From the NCBI GenBank assembly GCA_036406595.1, contig DASXAR010000086.1, positions 1-44,428 of the forward strand: a DNA stretch of 44,428 nt, written 5' to 3'. This document shows positions 6,703-14,801 of this stretch, piece by piece (the first letter of the stretch is position 1; every line of letters starts with the position of its first letter). The notes beneath the pieces are model-generated. The model saw nothing but the letters and a program-made list of their open reading frames with translations. It was not told the DNA's origin and made no database searches. Source of the stretch: VRUE01 sp036406595. GTDB lineage: Bacteria > Actinomycetota > Thermoleophilia > Solirubrobacterales > 70-9. Made by a program: the position numbers and the translations under genes.

Positions 6703-8289
6703 CTAGGGGCCCGGCGTGCGTTCGACCGCGGCCTCGGCGGTGGCCGCCTCGGCCTCGCGGATCGCTGCACCCTCGAGAGCGTTGGACAGCGCGCGCACGT
6801 AGGCGCGGGCGGAGGCCTCGAGGATGTCGGTGGCCACGCCCTGCCCGGTCGCCAGGCGGCCGACCGCCCGCAGCATCACGCTGACCTCGCCGAGGGCGTC
6901 CTCACCCCCGGTCACTGCCTCGACCGTGTACTGGCGCAGCTCGCACTCGGTGCCGACGGCCTTCTGGATCGCGTGGAAGATCGCGTCGACCGGGCCGTCG
7001 CCACTGGACTCACCGACCACCTCCTCGCCGGAGGGCAGCTTCACGGCCACCCGTGCCAGGGGGTCCCTGCGCGAGCCGGCCTCGACCTCGAACCAGGCGA
7101 GCTCGTGGGCATCGGCCCGCTCCCTCATCTCGTCCGAGACGATCGCCTCCAGATCGAGCGCTGTCACCTGCTTCTTGCGGTCGGCTATCTCCTTGAAGCG
7201 CTTGAAGGCGGCGTTCAGCGCGTTGCCGTCGACCCTGAAGCCGAGCTGCTCGAGCGCGTCGCGCAGGGCGTGCCGACCCGAGTGCTTGCCGAGGACGATC
7301 GAGTTCGACTCGAGGCCGACCTCGGTCGCATCCATGATCTCGTAGGTCGTGCGCTCCTTCAGCACCCCGTCCTGGTGGATGCCCGACTCGTGGGCGAAGG
7401 CGTTGCGGCCGACCACCGCCTTGTTCGGCTGCACCGGATAGCCGGTCAGTCGCGAGACCATGCGGCTGGTCCGCGCCAGCTCGCGACTCTCGAGGCCGGT
7501 GGTGAGCCCGTGGACGTCCTCTCGCGTCCGGATCAGCATCACGATCTCCTCCAGTGAGCAATTGCCCGCTCGCTCGCCGATCCCGTTCACCGCACACTCG
7601 ACCTGGCGGGCGCCGGCCAACACGCCGGCGTAGGAGTTCGCAACCGCCAGGCCCAGGTCGTCGTGGCAGTGGACCGAGGTCTCGACCTCGCGCAGGCTCG
7701 GGACCAGCTCGTAAAGGCGCCGGAAATACTCGACGTACTCCTCGGGGGTCGTGTAGCCGACCGTGTCGGGGATGTTCACCACCGTCGCACCCTCCTCGAC
7801 CGCGATCGCGCAGACCTCCGCGGTGAACTCGATGTCCGCCCGGGTGGCGTCCATCGGCGAGAACTCGACGTCGTCGCAGTAGGAGCGGGCCAGGGCGACC
7901 GCGGCGCGCGCCTGCCCCTTGACGTCGTCGCGATCGGTCTGGAGCTGGTGCTCGATGTGGATGTCGGAGGTGGAGATGAAGGTGTGGATGCGGGGGCGCT
8001 GCGCATCCCGGATCGCCCCCCAGGCAGCGTCGATGTCGGCCTTGTGCGTGCGGGCCAGGCCGCAGATCGTCGGGCCCTCGACCTGGTGAGAGATCGCCTC
8101 GACCGCCTCGAAGTCACCCGGGGAGGTGATCGGGAAGCCGGCCTCGATCACGTCCACACCGAGCCGTGCGAGCTGCTGGGCAATCTCCACCTTCTCGGCG
8201 GTGTTGAGCGAGATCCCCGGCGACTGCTCGCCGTCGCGCAGCGTTGTGTCGAAGATGTGGACGCGGTTTGCGTCGGTTGCCGGTGTCAC
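6703..8289 (-). CDS. leuA: 2-isopropylmalate synthase
   Basis: A 528-residue enzyme that condenses acetyl-CoA with 2-oxoisovalerate, the committed step of leucine synthesis. The TIM barrel starts at HIFDTTLRDGEQSPG (Arg18, Asp19), with the metal-binding His207 and His209 in SVHCHDDLGLAVANS and the NGIGERAGN motif; FAHESGIHQDG marks the linker, and residues from about 390 form the leucine-sensing regulatory domain. The start is the GTG at 8289, because GGAGAAGGAGG (8308-8298) lies 8 bases upstream; a TTG at 8310 would overlap that site. Length and the C-terminal domain fit type 1 LeuA better than citramalate synthase, and the leucine-rich leader peptide upstream agrees. Subject to probable allosteric and translational control by leucine. 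Confidence 0.96.
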   Translation of the reverse strand: MTPATDANRVHIFDTTLRDGEQSPGISLNTAEKVEIAQQLARLGVDVIEAGFPITSPGDFEAVEAISHQVEGPTICGLARTHKADIDAAWGAIRDAQRPRIHTFISTSDIHIEHQLQTDRDDVKGQARAAVALARSYCDDVEFSPMDATRADIEFTAEVCAIAVEEGATVVNIPDTVGYTTPEEYVEYFRRLYELVPSLREVETSVHCHDDLGLAVANSYAGVLAGARQVECAVNGIGERAGNCSLEEIVMLIRTREDVHGLTTGLESRELARTSRMVSRLTGYPVQPNKAVVGRNAFAHESGIHQDGVLKERTTYEIMDATEVGLESNSIVLGKHSGRHALRDALEQLGFRVDGNALNAAFKRFKEIADRKKQVTALDLEAIVSDEMRERADAHELAWFEVEAGSRRDPLARVAVKLPSGEEVVGESSGDGPVDAIFHAIQKAVGTECELRQYTVEAVTGGEDALGEVSVMLRAVGRLATGQGVATDILEASARAYVRALSNALEGAAIREAEAATAEAAVERTPGP

Positions 8290-8297
8290 GGGTCCTA

Positions 8298-8396
8298 CCT
8301 CCTTCTCCAAATTTCTCGAATGACCTTTTCTCTCGCGGCTCTCGCGCCGCCCAGCGCTATTCCCCCCGAAGGGGGAGGAGAAGGAGGAGCGCCAGG
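8298..8396 (-). promoter_or_regulatory. leuA leader attenuator: anti-SD pseudoknot over the Leu codons
   Basis: Three elements are read directly. (1) GGAGAAGGAGG, the leuA ribosome binding site, is at 8308-8298, and its perfect 11-base complement CCTCCTTCTCC is at 8387-8377, inside the five-leucine run of the leader peptide. (2) CCTGGCGCT (8396-8388) can pair with AGCGCTGGG (8358-8350) using two G-U pairs, enclosing the complement. (3) CCCCC-TTCG-GGGGG (8375-8362) is a stable tetraloop hairpin over the last leader codons. Together they form a pseudoknot that hides the ribosome binding site. A ribosome stalled at the leucine codons would break elements 1 and 2 and free leuA translation. The mechanism is inference; leader-peptide control of actinobacterial leuA is known in general. 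Confidence 0.7.
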
Positions 8397-8416
8397 CTGT
8401 CGAGCCGGTGTGTCAT
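8357..8416 (-). CDS. leuL: leuA leader peptide, 19 residues
   Basis: ATG at 8416-8414 to TAG at 8359-8357 encodes MTHRLDSLALLLLLPLRGE: eight leucines in 19 residues, five of them consecutive (codons 10-14: CTC CTC CTT CTC CTC). It ends 67 bases before the leuA start. A leucine run of this kind upstream of leuA is the hallmark of an attenuation leader. The ribosome binding site is weak (GGGGG) and the candidate promoter places the transcript start only a few bases upstream, so the leader may be translated from a nearly leaderless mRNA. Confidence 0.8.
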   Translation of the reverse strand: MTHRLDSLALLLLLPLRGE

Positions 8417-8426
8417 TCGCCCCCGG

Positions 8427-8458
8427 AGCTTAGCGCACGGCCGGTGCTCCGCAATAAG
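8427..8458. promoter_or_regulatory. Overlapping divergent promoters for leuL-leuA and the MFS gene
   Basis: On the minus strand TTGCGG (8454-8449) and TAAGCT (8432-8427) are spaced by 16 bases and would start transcription just before the leader ATG. On the plus strand TTAGCG (8430-8435) and AATAAG (8453-8458) are spaced by 17 bases and would start just before the MFS ATG at 8469. Matches to the sigma-70 consensus are partial. The two promoters would exclude each other. Confidence 0.3.
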
Positions 8459-8468
8459 CTTGCGTGCC

Positions 8469-9875
8469 ATGGAGTCCGGTTCCGCCGGGGTTTCACGGAC
8501 CACCTGGCTGGCGCTGATCGCCATGGGCGTCAGCGTCATCGTGATCGCCAACGACTTCTCCGCGGTCAACGTGGCGCTGCCGACCATGGAGAAGGACTTC
8601 GACACCAACGTCAACACGATCCAGTGGGTGGTCAACGCATACGCACTCACCTTCGGGGTGCTGATCGTCACCGGCGGCCGCCTCGCCGACATGTTCGGCC
8701 GGCGCAACGCCTTTTTCGTCGGCACCGCGATCTTCGCCGCGATGTCGGCGCTGGGGGGAGCTGCCCAGACGGAGACCTGGCTGATCGTCAGCCGAGTCCT
8801 GATGGGAATCGGCGGCGCTCTTATGTGGCCGGCGATTCTCGGCATGACCTACGAGCTGCTGCCCGAAGACAAGGCCGGGCTTGCCGGGGGCATCATCATC
8901 GGCGCGGCCGGACTCGGGAATGCGCTCGGCCCGCTGATCGGCGGCGTCCTCACCGACCTGCTGAGCTGGCGCTGGATCTTCTTCCTCAACGTCCCGATCT
9001 CCATCTTCGCGGTCCTCGTCACCTACTACTTCGTGAAGGTCCGGGAGCCCGAGGCCGGGGATCAGAGGCTTGACTATGCCGGCATCACCGTCCTCTCGGT
9101 GGGGCTCGTATCGCTGCTCGTCGCCCTCGACCAGGTCGACGACTGGGGATGGGGCAGCCCGGGGACCATCGGGCTGCTCGCGCTCGCGGTGGTGACGATC
9201 GCGAGCCTTCCCCTGATCGAGAGGCGCGCCGGCATGCACGCCCTCGTGCCGCGCCCGGTGATCCGCAACGAGAGCTTCCGCGCCGCCTGCGTGGCGATCC
9301 TCTTCATGTCGGCCACCTTCTTCGCCGCCCTTCTCTATTTGCCGCAGTTCATGCAGAAGCAGCTCGGCTACTCGCCGCTCGAGGCCGGCGTCGGGATGCT
9401 TCCGTTCCTTGCGGTCTTCGCGCTGGTTTCCTTCGTCGCGGGACCGCTCTACAACCGGATGGGGCCGAAGCAGCTCGTGTCGATCGGGGCGGCGTGCATC
9501 GCGGTCGCGCCATTCCTCTTCTCGCTCGTCGACGAGAGCTCGGGCTACGGCTCACTGGTCCTCGGCATGGTCGTCCTCGGCATCGGCATCGGCGCCTTCT
9601 ATCCGACCGCGACCACCGCCGGCGTCACCTCGGTCGACGAGTCCCAGACCAGCCTGGCGGGCGGGATCATCTACATGTTCCAGATTGCCGGCGGATCGAT
9701 CGGGCTCGGGCTCACCACCACCGTTTTCTCCGCCCAGGAATCGTTCGTCGACGGCATCCAGGCCGGCTTCCGGCTCGATGCCGCGCTCGCCCTCGTCGGC
9801 TTCCTGATCGCCCTCTTCTTCGTCGGCGGCCGGTTGATCGGCTCCCGCCGGGTCGAGGTGGCGGAGGCGGAGTGA
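8469..9875 (+). CDS. MFS drug/metabolite exporter, DHA2 (14-TMS) family
   Basis: A 468-residue integral membrane protein with about 14 hydrophobic helices. The DHA2 signature NDFSAVNVALPTM is at residues 28-40, and MFS motif A (GRLADMFGRR) at 70-79; a motif-C-like GAAGLGNALGPLIGGVL follows. It probably exports a hydrophobic compound by proton antiport; the substrate is unknown. The ATG at 8469 matches the start of homology, and there is no clear Shine-Dalgarno, so a leaderless message is possible. The open frame continues upstream through the leuL region but that part is not protein-like. It is divergent from leuL-leuA and shares their promoter region, so export of a leucine-related compound is conceivable but unsupported. 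Confidence 0.92.
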   Translation: MESGSAGVSRTTWLALIAMGVSVIVIANDFSAVNVALPTMEKDFDTNVNTIQWVVNAYALTFGVLIVTGGRLADMFGRRNAFFVGTAIFAAMSALGGAAQTETWLIVSRVLMGIGGALMWPAILGMTYELLPEDKAGLAGGIIIGAAGLGNALGPLIGGVLTDLLSWRWIFFLNVPISIFAVLVTYYFVKVREPEAGDQRLDYAGITVLSVGLVSLLVALDQVDDWGWGSPGTIGLLALAVVTIASLPLIERRAGMHALVPRPVIRNESFRAACVAILFMSATFFAALLYLPQFMQKQLGYSPLEAGVGMLPFLAVFALVSFVAGPLYNRMGPKQLVSIGAACIAVAPFLFSLVDESSGYGSLVLGMVVLGIGIGAFYPTATTAGVTSVDESQTSLAGGIIYMFQIAGGSIGLGLTTTVFSAQESFVDGIQAGFRLDAALALVGFLIALFFVGGRLIGSRRVEVAEAE

Positions 9876-9878
9876 GGG

Positions 9879-10451
9879 TCAGCGGTAGACGCCGCGCTGG
9901 TCGGAGCGGTTTTTGCCGGAGCCGCCCTTGACCACGTCTTCACCAGGTCCACCATGGAGGAGGTCGTCGCCGGGCCCGCCGACGAGGACGTCCCGCCCCA
10001 CCCCGCCGTAGAGCGCGTCGTCGCCCCGCCAGCCGATCAGCCGGTCCCGCCCGGTCCCACCTACCAGCTTGTCGTCTCCTCCACCACCGCGCAGGTAGTC
10101 GTTGCCACTTCCGCCCCGCATCGTCACCGGAATCGAAATCCCCGGGGAGACGATGATCTTGTCGTCCCCCCCGTCGGCGTTGATTTCGAACCCGGCGATC
10201 AGCGGCGCTTCGCAGATCAGCTCGTTGGGGTTCCCTTCGGGGTTGCGGCAGAGCCCCGCGCCGACCTCGAGTGGCACGATCGAGTCGATCACGTAGCTCT
10301 GCCCGTCCGGGGTGATCCAGAAGCGGATCGAGTTCGATTCGGAGCCACCGGCGAGCAGCACGTTGTAGGTCTTCGGCTTGCCCGCTCCATGCGCAAGCGA
10401 CGCCCCAAGGGCGCAGAGCATTGCCAGCAGGATGAAGATCGCCTTCTTCAC
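9879..10451 (-). CDS. Secreted RTX (Ca2+-binding nonapeptide) repeat protein
   Basis: A 190-residue protein. The GTG at 10451 gives a clean signal peptide: MKK, then AIFILLAMLCALGASL and cleavage near AHGAG. A run of purines (GGGGGGA) lies 6 bases upstream. Residues about 110-180 hold seven to eight RTX-type nonapeptides of the form GGxGxDxLx (GGSGNDYLR, GGGGDDKLV, GGTGRDRLI and so on) that form calcium-binding parallel beta-rolls. There is no enzyme domain, and no type I secretion genes are nearby; the Sec signal suggests export across the single membrane. It converges on the MFS gene with a 3-base gap and lies 59 bases downstream of serA. Confidence 0.85.
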   Translation of the reverse strand: MKKAIFILLAMLCALGASLAHGAGKPKTYNVLLAGGSESNSIRFWITPDGQSYVIDSIVPLEVGAGLCRNPEGNPNELICEAPLIAGFEINADGGDDKIIVSPGISIPVTMRGGSGNDYLRGGGGDDKLVGGTGRDRLIGWRGDDALYGGVGRDVLVGGPGDDLLHGGPGEDVVKGGSGKNRSDQRGVYR

Positions 10452-10510
10452 GAGGTCCCCCCAAAGAGAAACAGCGCGACGGTGCCGACGTTGCGGCCCA
10501 TGCATGAATA

Positions 10511-12091
10511 TCAGAGGTCGACAGAGCGACCGACCGAGAATCCGTCCAGTTGCAGGATCTTCTCGATCGTCTCCGACCGCACCGCATCGTCGGTGGTGAG
10601 CGCCATCACCGCTCGCTCACCGCCCGCCTCGGCGCCGACTGCGGCCGAAATGATATTGACGCCCTCCTCGCCGAACATGGTCCCGACCCGGCCGATCATC
10701 CCCGGCCGGTCGGCGTAGCGGAACACCGCGAGGTGCTCGGCGAACGGCAGGTAGAAGCTCTCGCCCCAGACGGAGACGAGGTAGGCGTCGTTGCGGGGGC
10801 CGACGCTGGTCCCCGAGACCTCGACCGCCTCGGGGCCGGAGCCGAGCCGGACGGTGACCAGCTCGGTGAAGTCCCCGGCGCCGGTGTCATTGGTCTCGAC
10901 CAGCTCTATTCCGCGCTCCTCGGCCATCTGCGGGGCGTTGACGAGGTTCACCGGCTCCTCGGTGTGCCCCGAGAGGATGCCGACGAGGACCGCGATCCCG
11001 AGCAGGCGGGTGTCGTGAGCGGCGATGCGCCCCCGGAATTCAGCGCCTACCCGGTCGATCGACCCATCGCCGAGGCCCTGCGCGAGGCGGCCGAGCTTTT
11101 CGCAGAGGGGGACGAAGGGCGCCAGCGCCTCCATCTCCTCGGGACGGACGGCGGCGATGTTGACCGCATTCGTGACGACGCCGCCGGTGAGAGCCGCGGT
11201 CACCTGTTCGGCGGTGACCACGCCGGCACGGTCCTGGGCCTCGGCCGTCGAGGCGCCCAGGTGCGGCGTGACGACGACGTCCTCGCGCTCGAAGAGCGGG
11301 TGCTCGGTGAATGGCTCCGAGGGAAAGACGTCGAGTGCCGCGCCGCTCAGCTTCCCGGACTCGAGCCCGGCCTGCACCGCGTCGAGCTCGACCAGCTCGC
11401 CACGGGCGCAGTTGACGAGGCGCGCGCCGTCCCTCATCCGTGCGATCGCGCCGGCGTCGATCAGCCCGACCGTGTCCGACGTCTTGGGGACGTGCAGCGT
11501 GACGATGTCGGCCCGGCCGAGCAGCTCGTCGAGGTCGGCCAGCCCCTCGACCCCGAGCTCGCGGAAGCGCTCCGCCGAGACGAACTTGTCGAAGGCGACC
11601 ACCTCCATCTCGAAGCTCTGGGCCCGCTTGGCAACCAGCTGCCCTATCCGCCCGAAGCCGACGACGCCGAGCGTCTTTCCGTAGAGCTCGGTCCCCTTGA
11701 AGCGAGGCCGCTCCCAGCTGCCCCCGACCAGCGAGCCGTGCGCCTGTGGAACGTTGCGGCAGAGCGAGAGCATCAAAGCCAGGGTGTGCTCGGCAGCCGC
11801 CACCGAGTTCGATTCCGGCGCGTTTGCGACGACGATCCCACGGCGCGTCGCGGCCGGGATGTCGACGTTGTCCACGCCGGTGCCCGCCCGTCCGATCACC
11901 TTCAGCCGCTCGGCCCGCTCGATCAGCTCCGGCGTCACCTGGGTGGCCGAGCGGACCAGAATCGCGTCGTAGGCGCCGATCGCGTCGCGGAGCTCCTCGT
12001 CGGACATCTCGATGCCGAGGTCGACGTCGAAGTTCTGGCGCAGCAGCTCGACGCCGCTGTCGGCGATCTTCTCCTTGACGAGGACCCTCAC
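10511..12091 (-). CDS. serA: D-3-phosphoglycerate dehydrogenase, long form
   Basis: A 526-residue cytoplasmic enzyme that oxidises 3-phosphoglycerate to 3-phosphohydroxypyruvate with NAD+, the first serine step. Visible features are GRAGTGVDNVDIPAA, the Rossmann VVGFGRIGQLVA, the catalytic Arg in NCARGELVE, and the catalytic His in VTPHLGASTAEAQ. After the catalytic domain come the intervening (ASB) domain and a C-terminal ACT domain (FRYADRPGMIGRVGTMFGEE), the arrangement of actinobacterial long-form SerA, normally serine-regulated. The GTG start overlaps the serC stop by four bases (GTGA), so the two are translationally coupled. Confidence 0.97.
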   Translation of the reverse strand: MRVLVKEKIADSGVELLRQNFDVDLGIEMSDEELRDAIGAYDAILVRSATQVTPELIERAERLKVIGRAGTGVDNVDIPAATRRGIVVANAPESNSVAAAEHTLALMLSLCRNVPQAHGSLVGGSWERPRFKGTELYGKTLGVVGFGRIGQLVAKRAQSFEMEVVAFDKFVSAERFRELGVEGLADLDELLGRADIVTLHVPKTSDTVGLIDAGAIARMRDGARLVNCARGELVELDAVQAGLESGKLSGAALDVFPSEPFTEHPLFEREDVVVTPHLGASTAEAQDRAGVVTAEQVTAALTGGVVTNAVNIAAVRPEEMEALAPFVPLCEKLGRLAQGLGDGSIDRVGAEFRGRIAAHDTRLLGIAVLVGILSGHTEEPVNLVNAPQMAEERGIELVETNDTGAGDFTELVTVRLGSGPEAVEVSGTSVGPRNDAYLVSVWGESFYLPFAEHLAVFRYADRPGMIGRVGTMFGEEGVNIISAAVGAEAGGERAVMALTTDDAVRSETIEKILQLDGFSVGRSVDL

Positions 12092-13224
12092 CGCGTCACC
12101 TCATCGACGTTTTCGATCACCCAGTCCACGCAGGCGGTGAGCGCTTCGACATCGGCGGTCTCGATCGCCGGGAACATCCCTACGCGCAGCTGGTTGCGGC
12201 CGAGCTTGCGGTAGGGCTCGACGTCGACGATGCCGTTTGCGCGCAGCGTCCCCGCGAGGGCCGCCGCGTCGATCGAGTCGTCGAAGTCGATCGTCCCGAC
12301 CACCAGTGACCGCTTCGCCGGGTCGGCGACGAACGGCGAGGCGAAGGAGGCCGCCTCGGCCCATCCGTAGAGATGTGCCGACGATGCCCGCGTTCGCTGC
12401 ACGCACCATTCCAGCCCGCCATTGGCGAGCATCCACTCGACCTGATCGCCGAGCAGGAGCAGGGTCGCAATCGCCGGCGTGTTGTAGGTCTGGTTCTTGC
12501 GCGAGTTCTCGAGTGCCGTCATCAGGGAGAGGAAGGCTGGATGCCAGCGGTCATCCCGTCCGTCGAGCTCTTCCACCCTTGCGATCGCCGCCGGGCTGAG
12601 CAGCGTCAGCCACAACCCCCCGTCGGCGGCGAAGGCCTTCTGCGGCGCGAAGTAGTAGGCATCGGCCTCGCCGGCATCGAGCGGCAGTCCCCCGGCCCCG
12701 GAGGTCCCGTCGATCAGAACCAGCGCATCGGCTGCGCCGGCCGGGCGCCGGACGTCGACCATGACGCCGGTCGAGGTCTCGTTGTGGGCCCAGGCGATCG
12801 CGTCGGCCGCCGGGTCGGCAACTGGCTCCGGGGCATCGCCGGGCTCGGCCTGGACGACGATCGGATCGCCGAGGAACGGCGCCGCCGCCGTCGCCTTCGC
12901 GAACTTCTGCGAGAACTCGCCGTAGCTGAGGTGCAGCGCCCGCTCGCGCACGAGCCATGCCGCCGCCGCCTCCCAGAAGGCGGTCGTGCCGCCGTTGCCG
13001 AGCACTACCTCGTGGCCATCCGGCGCCGCGAAGAGCTCAAGCAGGCCGTCGCGCACGCCACCGACCAGGTCGCGGACCGGCGCCTGGCGGTGCGAGGTCC
13101 CCATCAGGTGGGCGCTCTCGGCGAGCTTCGCCAGCGCCTCGGGACGCACCTTCGACGGCCCGCAGCCGAAGCGGCCGTCGGCCGGCTTCAGCTCGCTCGG
13201 GATCTGCACGGTGTCGACGGTCAT
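12088..13224 (-). CDS. serC: Phosphoserine aminotransferase, mycobacterial type
   Basis: A 378-residue PLP aminotransferase that converts 3-phosphohydroxypyruvate to phosphoserine with glutamate. The N-terminus IPSELKPADGRFGCGPSKVR is typical of the actinobacterial SerC subgroup. The PLP lysine is Lys196 in YYFAPQKAFAADGG; RKNQTYNTPAIATLL contributes to the active site. The start is the ATG at 13224 with GAGGA 6 bases upstream; an in-frame extension of 31 codons upstream is Arg-rich and unlike the family. First gene of a serC-serA pair. Divergent from the cupin gene at 13330. Confidence 0.95.
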   Translation of the reverse strand: MTVDTVQIPSELKPADGRFGCGPSKVRPEALAKLAESAHLMGTSHRQAPVRDLVGGVRDGLLELFAAPDGHEVVLGNGGTTAFWEAAAAWLVRERALHLSYGEFSQKFAKATAAAPFLGDPIVVQAEPGDAPEPVADPAADAIAWAHNETSTGVMVDVRRPAGAADALVLIDGTSGAGGLPLDAGEADAYYFAPQKAFAADGGLWLTLLSPAAIARVEELDGRDDRWHPAFLSLMTALENSRKNQTYNTPAIATLLLLGDQVEWMLANGGLEWCVQRTRASSAHLYGWAEAASFASPFVADPAKRSLVVGTIDFDDSIDAAALAGTLRANGIVDVEPYRKLGRNQLRVGMFPAIETADVEALTACVDWVIENVDEVTR

Positions 13225-13329
13225 CGGGAATCCTCGCGCTTCGCTCGCGGCGCGACAAACCAGAGATGGACCCTTGCTCGCTCCGCGCTCATGGAGGCGA
13301 CAGGTTATTGATCGCATACGATTGCCAGG

Positions 13330-13737
13330 ATGGCGGAGGAGGAGACGGAAGTGGCCGCGAACGGCGAGGGCTACGCGGTCGCGAGCCTGAGCGAGCTCGG
13401 CGAGGGGCCGGGCTTCCGCAAGATCCGCAAGGCGCTCGGGGTGACCGCGTTCGGCGTCAACGCGATCGTCCTCCCGCCCTCATACGAGACCGGTCGCCAC
13501 TTTCACGACGAGCAGGAGGAGCTCTACTTCCTTCATCGGGGCCGGATGGCGATCGAGTTCGGCGACGGATCCTCACACGAGCTCGAGGCCGGAGGGCTCG
13601 CCCGCGTCGACCCTCACACGGTGCGGAAGATCCGCAACCTCAGCGACAGCGAGGACGCGATCTACGTGATCGTCGGCGGCAAGGACGGCTACGTCGGGCG
13701 CGACGGCCGCCTCCCCGAGGGCGAGACCCACCGCTAG
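13330..13737 (+). CDS. Small cupin-domain protein
   Basis: A 135-residue single-domain cupin. Motif 1 is HFHDEQEELYFLHRGRMAIEF (metal-type His and Glu) and motif 2 is around ARVDPHTVRKIRN. Such proteins bind a metal ion and a small ligand; neither substrate nor reaction can be read from the sequence. The ATG at 13330 has only a short AGG upstream, and TACGAT 8 bases before it could be a -10 box, so a nearly leaderless message is likely. Divergent from serC and convergent with ilvC. Confidence 0.8.
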   Translation: MAEEETEVAANGEGYAVASLSELGEGPGFRKIRKALGVTAFGVNAIVLPPSYETGRHFHDEQEELYFLHRGRMAIEFGDGSSHELEAGGLARVDPHTVRKIRNLSDSEDAIYVIVGGKDGYVGRDGRLPEGETHR

Positions 13738-13749
13738 CGTCACTCGCCT

Positions 13750-13797
13750 CAGGAGTTCCGAGGGCAAACAGGTCGCGGGACGCCCTCAGAACTCCTG
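13750..13797. terminator. Bidirectional hairpin between the cupin gene and ilvC
   Basis: CAGGAGTTCCGAGGGC (13750-13765) and GCCCTCAGAACTCCTG (13782-13797) pair over 16 positions with one mismatch and a 16-base loop. The right arm is the last codons and stop of ilvC. No T-tract follows on either side. The placement between convergent genes fits a shared terminator or a barrier to convergent transcription. Confidence 0.6.
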
Positions 13798-14790
13798 GTC
13801 GATCCAGGGCATCATCGAGCGGAGATCCTTGCCGACCTCCTCCACCTCATGCTTGGCGCCCTCCTCGCGCATCCGCGCCAGGTTCTCGCCGCCCGCGCGG
13901 TTCTCCGCGATCCACTCGCGGGCGAACTCGCCTGACTGGATCTGGTCGAGGATCTCCTTCATGGCCGCGCGGGACTCCTCGCCGACCACCCGTTTTCCAC
14001 GGGTCATGTCGCCGTACTCGGCGGTGTTCGAGATCGAGTAGCGCATCCCCTGGATCCCCTTCTCGTACATGAGATCGGCAATCAGCTTCAGCTCGTGCAG
14101 GCACTCGAAGTAGGCGAGGCGGGGGTCATAGCCGGCCTCGACCAGGGTCTCGAAGCCGGCGCGCACCAGCTCCGAGGCGCCGCCACAGAGGACCGCCTGC
14201 TCGCCGAAGAGATCGGTCTCGCACTCGTCCTTGAAGGTCGTCTCGATGATCGCGGCGCGGCCGCCGCCGATCCCCGCGGCGTAGGCGAGGACGAGGTCGT
14301 GGGCTTCGCCGGTCTCGTCCTGGTGGACTGCCATCAGGCACGGGACGCCGGTCCCTTCCTCGTACTGGCGCCGCACCAGGTGGCCGGGGCCCTTGGGGGC
14401 GACCATGCCGACGTCGACGCCCGGCGGCGGCTGGATCTGCTCGAAGTGGATCGAGAAGCCGTGGGCGAAGAGCAGGAGGTTTCCGGGGGCGATGCCGTCC
14501 GCTATCTCCGCATCCCAGACCTCGGCCTGTTTCTCGTCTGGCAGGAGAACCATGACGACGTCGCCACGACTCGCCGCTTCGGCCACGTCGAGCACCTCGA
14601 GTCCCGCCTCCTCCGCCTTCGCCCGGCTGGAGGAGTCGGGCCGCAGCCCGACCACCACATCGACGCCGGAATCCTTGAGGTTGAGGGCGTGGGCGTGGCC
14701 CTGCGAGCCGTAGCCGAGGATCGCAACTGTCTTGCCCTCGAGCTTGGAGAGATCGGCGTCCTTGTCGTAGAAAATGTCGTCGGTGCGCAT
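13786..14790 (-). CDS. ilvC: Ketol-acid reductoisomerase, class I
   Basis: A 334-residue enzyme that isomerises and reduces acetolactate (or acetohydroxybutyrate) with Mg2+ and usually NADPH. The nucleotide-binding motif is AILGYGSQGHAHALNL (residues 23-38), followed by GLRPDSSSRAKAE, whose Arg and Ser suggest NADPH preference. VGMVAPKGPGHLVRRQYEEG and the metal site (FKDECETDLFGEQAVL, then E in ECLHELKLI) are intact. The start is the ATG at 14790; no good ribosome binding site is visible, and the gene is 11 bases after menE, so reinitiation from menE is likely. The frame stays open upstream through menE, but that part is a shadow, not a fusion. Confidence 0.96.
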   Translation of the reverse strand: MRTDDIFYDKDADLSKLEGKTVAILGYGSQGHAHALNLKDSGVDVVVGLRPDSSSRAKAEEAGLEVLDVAEAASRGDVVMVLLPDEKQAEVWDAEIADGIAPGNLLLFAHGFSIHFEQIQPPPGVDVGMVAPKGPGHLVRRQYEEGTGVPCLMAVHQDETGEAHDLVLAYAAGIGGGRAAIIETTFKDECETDLFGEQAVLCGGASELVRAGFETLVEAGYDPRLAYFECLHELKLIADLMYEKGIQGMRYSISNTAEYGDMTRGKRVVGEESRAAMKEILDQIQSGEFAREWIAENRAGGENLARMREEGAKHEVEEVGKDLRSMMPWIDQEF

Positions 14791-14801
14791 GGGCGGGGAG
14801 G

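Noticed and set aside
10550..12214. A 554-codon plus-strand frame
   Set aside because: It is the antisense shadow of serA; its composition (Asp/Arg/Glu/His-rich without domains) is typical of GC-rich shadow frames.
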